Below are positions 37,719-46,712 of a stretch of DNA of 64,000 nt, piece by piece. The translations under genes were made by a program, and so were the position numbers. Numbering within the stretch: position 1 is the stretch's first letter; every line of letters starts with the position of its first letter. The DNA is taken from positions 117,780 through 181,779 of the forward strand of contig NEWQ02000003.1 of the NCBI GenBank assembly GCA_002869855.2. Reading direction: 5' to 3'. Source of the stretch: Nitrospira sp. CG24D. GTDB lineage: Bacteria > Nitrospirota > Nitrospiria > Nitrospirales > Nitrospiraceae. The notes under the pieces are model-generated. The model saw only the letters and a list, made by a program, of their open reading frames with translations, had not been told where the DNA came from and did not search any database.

Positions 37719-39404
37719 ATGGCCACGACCAACGACAAACAAGTCATTTTCTCTCTCGTCAATGTCGGCAAGGTATTCCCGCCGAAGAAGCAGGTTCTGC
37801 GGGAGATTTACCTCGGATTTTACTACGGCGCGAAGATCGGTGTGCTCGGCTTGAACGGGTCGGGTAAGAGCTCGCTGCTCAAGATTATTGCCGGCGTGGA
37901 TCCCAATTACACCGGGGAGATCACCCGCTCGAAAGGCTACAGCATCGGGTTGCTCGAACAGGAACCGCAGCTTGACCCGAACAAGACGGTCAAGGAAGTT
38001 GTCGAAGAGGGGAAGGCCGAACTGGTGGCGCTGCTCCATGAATATGAAGCGGTGAGCAACAAGATCGGCGAAGTGGGCCCCGATGAGATGGAAAAGCTGA
38101 TCGACAAGCAGGCGCAGATTCAGGAAAAGATCGAGGCGGCCAACGGCTGGGAATTGGAAAACGAACTCGAGGTCGCCATGGACGCGCTCCGCTGTCCGCC
38201 GGCGGATGCGAAGGTCGGGCTTCTCTCCGGCGGTGAAAAACGCCGCGTGGCGCTCTGCCGTCTCATGATTCAGGAACCGGATATTCTGTTGCTCGACGAG
38301 CCGACGAACCACCTCGATGCCGAATCCGTGCAGTGGCTGGAGCAGCATCTGCAGCAGTATAAGGGCACGGTCATCGCCGTGACGCACGATCGCTACTTCC
38401 TCGACAATGTGGCCGGCTGGATTCTGGAACTCGATCGCGGTCACGGGATTCCTTTCCAGGGCAATTACACCTCCTGGCTGGAGCAGAAGAAGGACCGGCT
38501 GGAAAAGGAAGAGAAGGCCGAATCGAAGCGCAAGAAAACCCTCGAACACGAGTTGGAATGGATCCGTATGTCGCCTAAGGCGCGGCAGTCGAAGGGTAAG
38601 GCGCGTTTGAACCGGTATGAGGAACTCGTCAATCAGAAGCAGGACCAGGTTGCCGACGATCTCGAAATCTATATTCCGCCGGGACCGCGCTTGGGCGATG
38701 TGGTCATTGAAGCCAATGGAATCGGCAAGGCCTTCGGCGACAAGGTACTCTATGAGAATGTGAATTTCAGTCTGCCGAAGGGCGGCATTGTCGGTGTGAT
38801 CGGCCCGAACGGCGCCGGCAAGACGACCATGTTCAAGATGATACTCGGCAAAGAGAAACCCGATTCCGGCACGATCAAGATCGGCGACACGGTGAAGCTC
38901 GGCTATGTGGATCAGGATCGCAGCCTCGACGGCAACAAGACTGTGTACGAAATCATCTCTGACGGCCAGGACACGATCAAGCTCGGGAAGGTGGAAGTGA
39001 ATGCCCGGGGCTATTGCGGACGATTCAACTTCGCGGGAACCGATCAGCAGAAGAAAGTGAAGGAGCTGTCCGGCGGTGAACGCAACCGCGTGCATCTGGC
39101 CCGCATGCTGAAAGAAGGGGCCAATCTCATCATCCTCGACGAGCCGACGAACGATCTCGATGTGAATACGTTACGCGCGCTCGAAGAAGGGTTGGAGAGT
39201 TTCGCCGGTTGCGCGGTCGTCAGCAGTCACGACCGGTGGTTCCTCGACCGTTTGGCGACTCACATTCTGGCCTTCGAGGGCGACAGCAAAGTCGTGTGGT
39301 TCGAGGGGAACTACAGCGATTACGAAGCGGACCGCAAGCGGCGACTGGGCAAAGAAGCCGATCAGCCGCACCGGATACGATATCGCAAGCTCACGAGGAA
39401 TTAA
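37719..39404 (+). CDS. ettA: ABC-F translational factor EttA
   Basis: A 561-residue ABC-F protein with two ATPase domains and no membrane part. Walker A motifs are GLNGSGKSS and GPNGAGKTT; signatures are [16 protein letters not shown] and [15 protein letters not shown]. The linker between the domains and the arm in domain 1 match EttA, the energy-dependent translational throttle that binds the ribosomal E site and gates the first peptide bonds according to ADP/ATP. Length is standard (E. coli EttA is 555). Confidence 0.95.
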   Translation: MATTNDKQVIFSLVNVGKVFPPKKQVLREIYLGFYYGAKIGVLGLNGSGKSSLLKIIAGVDPNYTGEITRSKGYSIGLLEQEPQLDPNKTVKEVVEEGKAELVALLHEYEAVSNKIGEVGPDEMEKLIDKQAQIQEKIEAANGWELENELEVAMDALRCPPADAKVGLLSGGEKRRVALCRLMIQEPDILLLDEPTNHLDAESVQWLEQHLQQYKGTVIAVTHDRYFLDNVAGWILELDRGHGIPFQGNYTSWLEQKKDRLEKEEKAESKRKKTLEHELEWIRMSPKARQSKGKARLNRYEELVNQKQDQVADDLEIYIPPGPRLGDVVIEANGIGKAFGDKVLYENVNFSLPKGGIVGVIGPNGAGKTTMFKMILGKEKPDSGTIKIGDTVKLGYVDQDRSLDGNKTVYEIISDGQDTIKLGKVEVNARGYCGRFNFAGTDQQKKVKELSGGERNRVHLARMLKEGANLIILDEPTNDLDVNTLRALEEGLESFAGCAVVSSHDRWFLDRLATHILAFEGDSKVVWFEGNYSDYEADRKRRLGKEADQPHRIRYRKLTRN

Positions 39405-39496
39405 TCTGGCTTCCATCCGAACGGCCGGTGAGTCCGTATTGCTAGAAGGATGGTTCGCTCTACGCACAAACAGATGATCTTGAGGTCGACGGGTCG

Positions 39497-40714
39497 ATGA
39501 ATGCCTCGTCGGCCATTGTTACCCTTCTCCTCCTTGGACTTGCGGGCTGTGTTTCGGCTACGCCGAGTCCCCTCGCAATGGTTGTTTCTTCACCTACCCG
39601 CGCTAATCAAACGCTCGACCGGGAAGCCCAACGTGATGGCCGATTCATTGGGCTAGCCATCTCAGGCGGGGGCAGCCGGGCCGCCGTGTTCGGCGGGGCG
39701 ATGCTCCGGGAATTGCACCGGCTCGGATTGTTGCAACAGGTCGATGTGCTGTCCGCCGTTTCGGGCGGGGCGTTGCCCGCTGCGTACTACGCGCTCGACG
39801 GCTATCGCAGCATCGATTTTGCCAACAGCTTTCTGGAACGGATGGGCCACGACTTTCAGAGCGATATGCGAGGTCGCCTCGTGTCACCCGGCAATCTGTT
39901 CAAATACTGGCTTACCGACGCGACGAAGTCCGACACCGTTGTGCAAGTGCTGGACGAGCAGCTCTTCCACAATGCGACCTATGCCGATCTCAATCCGTCT
40001 CGTCCCAAGTTGCTGTTGAACGCGACTAATGCGCTCACCGGCGATCCCTTCGTGATCTCTGACGAAAGTTTCGCGACCCTCTCCTCTTCGCTGGCGTCAT
40101 TCAGCGTCTCAAGAGCGGTCTACATGTCGGCAGCCTATCCCGGTGTGTTCGATCCGGTCACGCTGCCCTCATCTGAACCGGCATTGCATCCGGCGGTGTT
40201 GGCTTATGATGGGGGGCCTGCCGACAATCTTGGAATCAAGACGCTGGTAAATCTTCTCGGGAAGGCGGACCAGCGAACGGCACTGACTACACAGTTTCCC
40301 AAGGGTTGTTTGATTATTGCGGTCGATGCCACCCCACGGATTACGAGCGTGAATAATCAGCCCTTGTCAGCCTCGACGGTCTTGCTGAAAAGCCACCGGC
40401 GCGAGGTCCTGGAACGAGTCGGTATAGCCGAGGAGCAACAAGATCGGGCCATGTTCAGCACGTTCACGGTGAATGGAAGCCAAAGTGTCTGCACGTTCTG
40501 GCATCTTGCGCTGCGGCAGTTGCCGGACGCCGATCCGCTGGGCGCCCGGGTGACCAGAATCAAGACGAGTTTCGGATTGGAGTCGACGGATCAAGACGCC
40601 TTAATCCGTGCCGCCCGTCAGCTGATCGAGCAGGGAGTCAAGATCTCCAGGGAAACGGAGATAGATCCTGCTTTCTTGCGTGAGGCCGGTAGTCCGGCGA
40701 CCACGAGTCGGTGA
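39497..40714 (+). CDS. Patatin-like phospholipase lipoprotein
   Basis: A 405-residue protein with a lipoprotein signal (lipobox LAGC near residue 18) and a patatin domain. Patatin elements are the oxyanion glycine-rich loop AISGGGSRAAVFGG, the nucleophile serine in SAVSGGALPAAYY, and the catalytic aspartate in YDGGPADN. Patatins are acyl hydrolases for phospholipids or related esters. Anchored to the envelope, it may reshape lipids. Confidence 0.87.
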   Translation: MNASSAIVTLLLLGLAGCVSATPSPLAMVVSSPTRANQTLDREAQRDGRFIGLAISGGGSRAAVFGGAMLRELHRLGLLQQVDVLSAVSGGALPAAYYALDGYRSIDFANSFLERMGHDFQSDMRGRLVSPGNLFKYWLTDATKSDTVVQVLDEQLFHNATYADLNPSRPKLLLNATNALTGDPFVISDESFATLSSSLASFSVSRAVYMSAAYPGVFDPVTLPSSEPALHPAVLAYDGGPADNLGIKTLVNLLGKADQRTALTTQFPKGCLIIAVDATPRITSVNNQPLSASTVLLKSHRREVLERVGIAEEQQDRAMFSTFTVNGSQSVCTFWHLALRQLPDADPLGARVTRIKTSFGLESTDQDALIRAARQLIEQGVKISRETEIDPAFLREAGSPATTSR

Positions 40715-40821
40715 CGGAGGATGGCGTCGCATCACATCGTCGTGATCGGCAGCACGGGGTATCGGCTCATGGAGAGGATTCCGTCTGCGCATGACGCAGC
40801 ACGTCGATTGGGAGGTGCTCA

Positions 40822-41709
40822 ATGAAGCCGGTCGCATGGATCACCGGCGCAGGAGGATTGGTCGGGAGCTATCTTGTGCGGACCGCATCGCGCTGGGCGC
40901 CGGACTGGGATGTGCGTGGCCTGATTCGACAGGATGTGGATCTCACGGATGAGATGGCGGTTCGCCGCCTTTGGCGGGAGCATCAGCCGGCAGCGGTGAT
41001 CCACTGTGCTGCGATCAGCCGTCCCGCCGTCTGTGAGCAAGACCCCGGGCTGGCCAGGAAGGTGAATGTCGAGGCCACGGCACTTCTCGCCTCACTCTCG
41101 GGTGACCGGCCGTTGCTGTTGTTTTCGAGCGATCAAGTATTCGACGGCCGGCAAGGCCGGTATGTTGAAACGGACCGGATCAATCCGATCAATCGGTATG
41201 GCGAGACTAAAGCGGCGGCAGAGAAGCTCGTCTTGAGCAATCCCCGGCACACGGTGATCCGCCTGGCACTGACGGCAGGCACGTCGCTCACGAAGGACCG
41301 AAGTTTTGTGGAAGATATGCGGCGAAGCGCCGGACAGGGTCAACGCCTCACGCTATTTACCGACGAGTTTCGCAGTCCGCTGCCGGCTGGTGTTGTGGCG
41401 CGCGCGGTGTGGGAGCTGATAGCCCGAAAGCCATCCGGGCTCTATCATCTGGGAGGGGCAGAACGGCTGTCCCGAATGGAGATCGGTGAGGCGCTGGCGA
41501 CATGGTATCCCGAGCTGGCGTCACGCCTTCAGCCGGGATCGGTGGCTGCCTATCACGGACCATCACGGCCGCCCGATCTGTCGATGCGCTGCGAGAAGCT
41601 CCAGAGCCTCTTGTCCTTCCCTTTAACGGGATTTCGTAGCTGGATTACTTCGCGCCCGGGTGGGGGTGCAGATCCCTGGGACTATGCCATGCCGGATCTG
41701 AATCCATGA
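40822..41709 (+). CDS. RmlD-like NAD(P)-dependent sugar reductase/epimerase
   Basis: A 295-residue short-chain dehydrogenase. The nucleotide motif is ITGAGGLVGSYL at residues 8-19. The active-site serine is in FSSDQVFDG and the catalytic Y-x-x-x-K is INRYGETKAAAE. The overall pattern matches the dTDP-4-dehydrorhamnose reductase (RmlD) family. No other rhamnose genes are nearby, so it may act on a different nucleotide sugar. Overlaps the next gene by 4 bp. Confidence 0.8.
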   Translation: MKPVAWITGAGGLVGSYLVRTASRWAPDWDVRGLIRQDVDLTDEMAVRRLWREHQPAAVIHCAAISRPAVCEQDPGLARKVNVEATALLASLSGDRPLLLFSSDQVFDGRQGRYVETDRINPINRYGETKAAAEKLVLSNPRHTVIRLALTAGTSLTKDRSFVEDMRRSAGQGQRLTLFTDEFRSPLPAGVVARAVWELIARKPSGLYHLGGAERLSRMEIGEALATWYPELASRLQPGSVAAYHGPSRPPDLSMRCEKLQSLLSFPLTGFRSWITSRPGGGADPWDYAMPDLNP

Positions 41710-42527
41710 CGACGTATGATCCCCTGACGCTCCTTCTTTGGGCCTGGCTTGCCATGGCAGCCTGGATGGTGGCCCTGTGGCTGGTTGAGCGGGTACAACG
41801 CAATGCCTCGCTCGCGGATGCGGGCTGGTGTTTCGGCCTGGTTGCTGTCGTGGCGGGCTATGGATGGTTTGCGACCGGTGAAGTGGAGCGGAAACTTCTC
41901 CTGGTCGTCATGGCATCGGGTTATGGTCTGCGTCTGGGTTGGTACATCCTCTCCCATCGGGTGACCGGCAAAACCGAAGATCAGCGCTATCAACGCCTGC
42001 GCCGTGACTGGCGTTTGGCAGAGCCGCTCCGGATGTTCGGGTACTTTCAGCTGCAAGCGGGCGCTATCGTCCTCTTCTCCCTTCCCTTTCTGGCCGTCAT
42101 GCAGAACCCACGACCGCCGTTCAGCTTGTGGGAGTTGGCTGGCGTGCTTGTCTGGATGATCGGCATCGCCGGTGAGTCGGTCGCGGATCGGCAGTTGGCC
42201 GGGTTTCGCGCGAAGGCCTGGAACCATGACCGGGTCTGTCGCGATGGACTCTGGTTCTACTCACGCCATCCGAACTACTTTTTCGAATGGGTCCACTGGT
42301 GGGCCTATGTGGTCATGGCGATCGGGAGCCCCGGCTGGTGGCTGACGTGGATCGGTCCGGTGGTGATGGGAGTGGCGTTGGTTAGGATTACAGGCATCCC
42401 CTGGGCGGAGGAACAGGCCATTCGAACTCGCGGCGACGACTATCGCCGCTATCAGGAAACCACGAACGCCTTCATTCCCTGGTGGCCCAAGACGGGTCAC
42501 TCCTCCTCCGCACCGTTTAAAAACTGA
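41706..42527 (+). CDS. DUF1295 steroid-reductase-like membrane protein
   Basis: A 273-residue membrane protein with five to seven hydrophobic segments and the DUF1295/isoprenylcysteine-methyltransferase-like C-terminal pattern: GLWFYSRHPNYFFEWVHWWA, then EEQAIRTRGDDYRRY. The family resembles steroid 5-alpha-reductases and uses NADPH. The substrate is unknown. Its 3' end overlaps the convergent PilZ gene by 31 bp. Confidence 0.87.
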   Translation: MTTYDPLTLLLWAWLAMAAWMVALWLVERVQRNASLADAGWCFGLVAVVAGYGWFATGEVERKLLLVVMASGYGLRLGWYILSHRVTGKTEDQRYQRLRRDWRLAEPLRMFGYFQLQAGAIVLFSLPFLAVMQNPRPPFSLWELAGVLVWMIGIAGESVADRQLAGFRAKAWNHDRVCRDGLWFYSRHPNYFFEWVHWWAYVVMAIGSPGWWLTWIGPVVMGVALVRITGIPWAEEQAIRTRGDDYRRYQETTNAFIPWWPKTGHSSSAPFKN

Positions 42528-42826
42528 TCGAGCCTGCCCTTGGCCGCCTCGTCGATGTGCGACACCTTCCATCCAGCCATATTTCCATCCGACCAGCACA
42601 CCGTCGCCATGTTCACGATCATGTATTTGTAGACATCGTGATCCGGCAGAGCCAGGTAGACCGTCGTTTCTGATCCGGCAGGAATGGGATGTTTCATGCT
42701 GGTCCGCCACCCTGTTTCTGAGAGATCCCAGACCTTGCCTTGTTCAAGCGTCCCGTTCCAAAAATATAGGAATGTGCATTGGGTCGGAACGCGGGTCGCG
42801 CTGCGGACACTGTATGTCTTGACCAT
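42497..42826 (-). CDS. PilZ-domain protein
   Basis: A 109-residue single PilZ domain. The start ATG at 42826 follows a strong GAGGAGG site, so I reject the longer form. The RxxxR element appears as RSATRVP and the second motif as DLSETGW, where the last residue would be (D/N)xSxxG. PilZ domains bind cyclic di-GMP; both motifs are near canonical. Confidence 0.8.
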   Translation of the reverse strand: MVKTYSVRSATRVPTQCTFLYFWNGTLEQGKVWDLSETGWRTSMKHPIPAGSETTVYLALPDHDVYKYMIVNMATVCWSDGNMAGWKVSHIDEAAKGRLDQFLNGAEEE

Positions 42827-42960
42827 GAATGCCTCCTCGCCGGGGTGAATGCTGTTCTCAATCATTGGTCTGAGTGTACGCGCAGAACGGCGATTCGGCG
42901 TGCCTCGAAAGAGGGGGAGCGGGAGCCTCTGAAGGGGGGAGAGGATTGGGGCCGGATCGG

Positions 42961-43188
42961 TTATGGGCTGGTCTTCAATTGAGCCACACGGGCACGGGCG
43001 ACTTCGGCTTGCTTGCTATCAGGATAGAGGCGGATGACATCGTCGTAGAGCTGCTTGGCGTGCGGCAGGTTCATCTGCCGTTCCTCAAACTCGGCGGTTT
43101 CCAGCAGCTCTTTGGCTTTATCGCCGGAGCATCCCAGCAGCAGACTGCAGTACAGGGCACAGAGCAGGAAGCGTGTCACGGTCATCAT
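42961..43188 (-). CDS. Small lipoprotein with TPR-like helix pair
   Basis: A 75-residue protein with a lipoprotein signal (LLLGC, lipidated cysteine near residue 20) and a short TPR-like hairpin, HAKQLYDDVIRLYPDSKQAE. The ATG at 43188 overlaps the stop of the regulator gene as ATGA; a second ATG at 43185 has a better distance to the AAAGGA site. Its function is unknown. Confidence 0.75.
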   Translation of the reverse strand: MMTVTRFLLCALYCSLLLGCSGDKAKELLETAEFEERQMNLPHAKQLYDDVIRLYPDSKQAEVARARVAQLKTSP

Positions 43189-43547
43189 AGTCCTTTCGTG
43201 TCGCATTCTATTGCGTTGCGGTTGTCTTTCTGGCTGGCTGGTGGTCCTACGAGATCGATCCCGTAACGCGGTGCGGCGATATCTTCACTGTGGCATTGGG
43301 GGCAGCGACTGGGCCTGGTGAGCCGCCGCCGATCGCGAAATACGAACTCACAATCCTGACAGCGTGACGGTTCCAGGATGAAGCAACGGGTCTTGTCATG
43401 GGCGATAGATTTTACGACGTGTTCGAGATGATCCTCGACTTGTCGCTCGGGAATGCCGAGCATCTGGGCCAGCTGGTGCGTGGCCAGGCGTGTGCCGATC
43501 AGCAAATCGATCATGCGCTGGCGGGGCGTGCGTGCGGGAGTGAGCAT
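43185..43547 (-). CDS. HTH and zinc-ribbon transcriptional regulator
   Basis: A 120-residue protein with a winged-helix-type N-terminus (RQRMIDLLIGTRLATHQLAQ, then MLGIPERQVEDHLEHV) and a C-terminal zinc ribbon with cysteines C-x2-C (SRCQDCEF) and C-x2-C (SRCPQCHS). This is the HTH-zinc-ribbon regulator group related to archaeal ArsR-like proteins (COG3357). It is coupled to the small lipoprotein gene. Confidence 0.78.
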   Translation of the reverse strand: MLTPARTPRQRMIDLLIGTRLATHQLAQMLGIPERQVEDHLEHVVKSIAHDKTRCFILEPSRCQDCEFVFRDRRRLTRPSRCPQCHSEDIAAPRYGIDLVGPPASQKDNRNAIECDTKGL

Positions 43548-43677
43548 AGGATTATCGTAGGCGAGTCGGCGATGGAGATAAAGTGGAATCTTGCCGATGC
43601 GAACCTCTTTTGAAATGCGGTTGCGGTCTTCATGGATGGAGGCGTAGAATCCGGCCGTCTAGCAGGAGAACAGGCGT

Positions 43678-44397
43678 ATGCGATGTCCCGTCGTTTTGGC
43701 GTGTGTTCTCAGTCTGCCCTTGTCCGCCTACGCCGGCAATATCAAAGATACCGATCTCATTGCCAGCAACACGTTCTTTCTGCCTCCCAGCACGCACAAG
43801 ACCGTCTTCGTTCAGGCCCGCAATTCATCCGATAACCAGGGCGTCTCATTGCACGACCTGGTGTCGCGGTTAACTGCGAAAGGGTATGAGGTCGTGCAGG
43901 ATCATAACGCCGCACACTACATCGTGCTGGCCAATATCGTCTATTGCAACATTACGAAACCGGAGATGCCGGTGGAAGCGATGGTCGCGGGTGGTTACGG
44001 GTCTGGATTCGGCTCCAAGATGATGTCCGGCCTGCAAGGTCTGTCCGGTATGGCCAGCATGGCGGGACCGCAGGGCGCCATGGCCGGGGCTGCGGCGTCA
44101 ATGGGGCTGAATGCCATCGAAGGAATCGGCAGTGCAGTCGGGAGTTTGTTCAGCTCATCGTCCTCCTCTCCCAAGATGCCGGACGATGTGAACTATGCCT
44201 GCATTGCCGATATCCAGATTACCGAGCAGGGGACGACCGCTTCAACCTCGGCCCCGGCGAAATCCGGAGCGGCCCAGCAGCCAGGTGTTTATCAAACACG
44301 GCTCGCGGCTGATGTGCACCAAAAGAAGTTAGATGAAGCGGAGGCGACTCCACTGTTACAACAGAAGCTGAGCGCCGCCGTGGCGGGGAATTTCTAA
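43678..44397 (+). CDS. TraT-like outer-membrane protein 1
   Basis: A 239-residue exported protein with a cleavable signal peptide MRCPVVLACVLSLPLSAYA. The first half matches TraT complement-resistance proteins, with ASNTFFLPPSTHKTVFVQAR and RLTAKGYEVVQDHNAAHYIVLA. The middle is a glycine/methionine/serine-rich stretch where TraT has its membrane-active loop. TraT blocks complement and mating-pair formation in plasmid hosts; the chromosomal role is unknown. One base overlap with the following paralogue (TAATG). Confidence 0.8.
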   Translation: MRCPVVLACVLSLPLSAYAGNIKDTDLIASNTFFLPPSTHKTVFVQARNSSDNQGVSLHDLVSRLTAKGYEVVQDHNAAHYIVLANIVYCNITKPEMPVEAMVAGGYGSGFGSKMMSGLQGLSGMASMAGPQGAMAGAAASMGLNAIEGIGSAVGSLFSSSSSSPKMPDDVNYACIADIQITEQGTTASTSAPAKSGAAQQPGVYQTRLAADVHQKKLDEAEATPLLQQKLSAAVAGNF

Positions 44398-45149
44398 TGA
44401 GCGGTTCGTCTGATCGCCTCACGCCGTCCGTTTCACGCCTGACGGCGATCTTGCTCCTGCTCCTGCTATCGACCGGCTGTTCCAACATCATCCGTTCCGG
44501 CCTCATGAACAGCAACACCATTTTCCTGGATCCGAACACCAACCGGACGGTCTACACGCAACTCCGTAACGCGTCAGAAAACCAGCAAGTGACGCTGAAT
44601 GAGTTGAATGCCAAGCTGACGGCGAAGGGCTATCAACTGGTCAAGGATCCGGAGCAGGCGAACTATTGGATCCAGGCCAAGATCATTTACTGCCACAAAG
44701 CGGCAGAAGGTGTCACACCTGAAAGTGTGGCCAAAGCCGGGGCCGGGGCAGGCGTCAGCAGTGGCGGTACGACGATGGCCTCTGCCAGTGATATGTCAGG
44801 GGGTGGAATGGGTGCGGGCATGATGGGCATGGGTGGAATGGGCGGCATGCCGGACATCAACGCCATGATGAGGCAGGCCATGGCCGGGGGAGGCGGTTTT
44901 CCCGGTATGCAGGTGCAACAGGCTCCGAAAGAAGATGGCGTGACGTATTTGTGTGTCACCGACGTACAGATCACAGATCGCAAAATCGGGAAGACGATCG
45001 GTGCTGCGGTCGGAGGCCAGAATCCGAGCAGCCCCAAAGTGCAGCAGATGCGCATGGTGGGACACGTTCGACAAAAAGATCTCGACATTCCTGAAGCCAC
45101 GCCGATCATTCAGGAGAAGGTCAACACCGGTATTGCCGGACTGTTCTAG
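44397..45149 (+). CDS. TraT-like lipoprotein 2
   Basis: A 250-residue paralogue of the upstream protein, here with a lipoprotein signal (lipobox STGC near residue 28). The TraT core is clear: SNTIFLDPNTNRTVYTQLRN, then AKLTAKGYQLVKDPEQANYW. The middle is unusually rich in glycine and methionine (MGAGMMGMGGMGGMPD). The two genes are translationally coupled by a TAATG overlap and are probably products of an old tandem duplication. Confidence 0.8.
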   Translation: MSGSSDRLTPSVSRLTAILLLLLLSTGCSNIIRSGLMNSNTIFLDPNTNRTVYTQLRNASENQQVTLNELNAKLTAKGYQLVKDPEQANYWIQAKIIYCHKAAEGVTPESVAKAGAGAGVSSGGTTMASASDMSGGGMGAGMMGMGGMGGMPDINAMMRQAMAGGGGFPGMQVQQAPKEDGVTYLCVTDVQITDRKIGKTIGAAVGGQNPSSPKVQQMRMVGHVRQKDLDIPEATPIIQEKVNTGIAGLF

Positions 45150-45200
45150 CAGGTCATCGCTCACGTCCCTTCTGATCCTCTGCGTATGCTCCTCCGATCC

Positions 45201-45209
45201 TGTTATACT
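45201..45209 (+). promoter_or_regulatory. Possible extended -10 promoter for tldD-tldE
   Basis: TGTTATACT (45201-45209) is an extended -10 element, about 46 bp upstream of the TldD start. No good -35 lies 17 bp before it, which is acceptable for extended -10 promoters. It is the only reasonable promoter seen in the gap after the TraT-like genes. Confidence 0.4.
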
Positions 45210-45254
45210 GACCTCATTCGAGGTTCGTTCACTCCTCTCAAAGGCGGTCACGCG

Positions 45255-46712
45255 ATGAGCGCTCCCACGTGGGATGATTTCGCGGAGCTCGCGCTGAAGC
45301 GCATCACGTCATCCGGCGCCGAATACGGCGACATCCGTATCGTTCACAGCACCGCTCAGGCTATCAGAGGCGAAGATCGACGGATCGCGTCGATTCGCGA
45401 TTCCGACGACGTCGGGTTCGGCGTGCGTGTCCTCTATCATGGAGGCTGGGGGTTTGCCGCCAGTTCGATTCCTTCCCTTGAAGAGGTTCCGCGAGTCGCC
45501 GAACTGGCGATAGAGATCGCCAAAGGATCTGCTTCGGTCGCGATCGACAAAGTTCGCCTGGCGGCTGAGCCGGTCCATCAGGATCGGATCACGACAGTGG
45601 TTCGGATCGATCCGTTCACCGTTCCGCTCGGGCAGAAAGCCGACCTGCTCTTGGCCACAATGGAATCGCTGCAGGCTCAATCCGGGGTCGTCCGTAGCAG
45701 CGCCGAGTTCTGGGCGAGGCGGGACCGGAAAATGTTTGTGTCGACAGAGGGATCTCGCCTGGAATTTGACCTCCTCGCGTCGAGCGGGGATTGTACGGCG
45801 ACGGCCCTCTATGACGGGCGATTTGCGAGTCGGTCTTTTAATACGCCGCAGTTGCGGCGCGGCTATGAACTGATCGAAGAGGCCCACTTCCTTGGGCAAG
45901 CGCCGCGCGTTGCGCGCGAAGCGGTCGAGAAAGTGCGCGCGCCTGTCGTAGATGCGGGTGTATACGATCTCGTGCTGGATCCGGAACATCTCTCGTTGAC
46001 CATGCATGAATCCTGCGGTCATCCCACCGAGCTGGATCGGGCGCTCGGGTACGAAGCCAACTATGCCGGTACCAGTTTTCTGACGACGGATAAGCTGGGC
46101 AGGTTTCGGTATGGGTCTTCGCATGTCAATCTGGTGGCGGACAACACCGAGCCTGAGACCTTGGCGGCCACCGGGTACGATGATGACGGCGTGGCTTGTC
46201 AGAAATGGGACATCGTGCGCGAGGGCCTCTTCGTCGGCTACTGTACGAATCGGGAAGTCGCGCCGAAAATTGGCGAAGCGCGCTCGCGCGGATCGAATCG
46301 CGCCGATAGCTGGGGGACCGTCCCGATCGTGCGCATCGCCAACATCGGTCTGGAGCCGGGCCGGGCGACCCTCGGTCAGCTCATGGCGGATGTGAAGCGT
46401 GGGATCTATATCGAAGGCCACGGCTCATACAGCATCGATCAGCGGCGCTACAATTTTCAGTTCGGCGGGGATGCGTTCTGGCTGATTGAGAACGGCAAAC
46501 GGACCCACATGCTGCGCGACGTGATCTATCACGGTATCACACCGGAATTTTGGAACAGCTGCGATGGGGTGGCTGACCGGTCGCATCGTCAACGCTATGG
46601 TTTCATTACCTGTGGCAAGGGCCAGCCAGGCCAGTCCGGCTGGATGACGCATGCCGCGTCACATGCGCGTTTCCGCAATGTTCAGATCATTCGAGGTGAG
46701 GGACGATCATGA
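45255..46712 (+). CDS. tldD: TldD-type metalloprotease subunit
   Basis: A 485-residue TldD. The zinc motif is HESCGH (H251, E252, H256), and the surrounding LVLDPEHLSLTMHESCGHPTE is typical. With TldE it forms a heterodimer that cleaves small peptides such as microcin B17 precursor and unfolded antitoxins. The ATG at 45255 has AAGGCGG upstream. The stop overlaps the next ATG by 4 bp (ATGA). Confidence 0.93.
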   Translation: MSAPTWDDFAELALKRITSSGAEYGDIRIVHSTAQAIRGEDRRIASIRDSDDVGFGVRVLYHGGWGFAASSIPSLEEVPRVAELAIEIAKGSASVAIDKVRLAAEPVHQDRITTVVRIDPFTVPLGQKADLLLATMESLQAQSGVVRSSAEFWARRDRKMFVSTEGSRLEFDLLASSGDCTATALYDGRFASRSFNTPQLRRGYELIEEAHFLGQAPRVAREAVEKVRAPVVDAGVYDLVLDPEHLSLTMHESCGHPTELDRALGYEANYAGTSFLTTDKLGRFRYGSSHVNLVADNTEPETLAATGYDDDGVACQKWDIVREGLFVGYCTNREVAPKIGEARSRGSNRADSWGTVPIVRIANIGLEPGRATLGQLMADVKRGIYIEGHGSYSIDQRRYNFQFGGDAFWLIENGKRTHMLRDVIYHGITPEFWNSCDGVADRSHRQRYGFITCGKGQPGQSGWMTHAASHARFRNVQIIRGEGRS

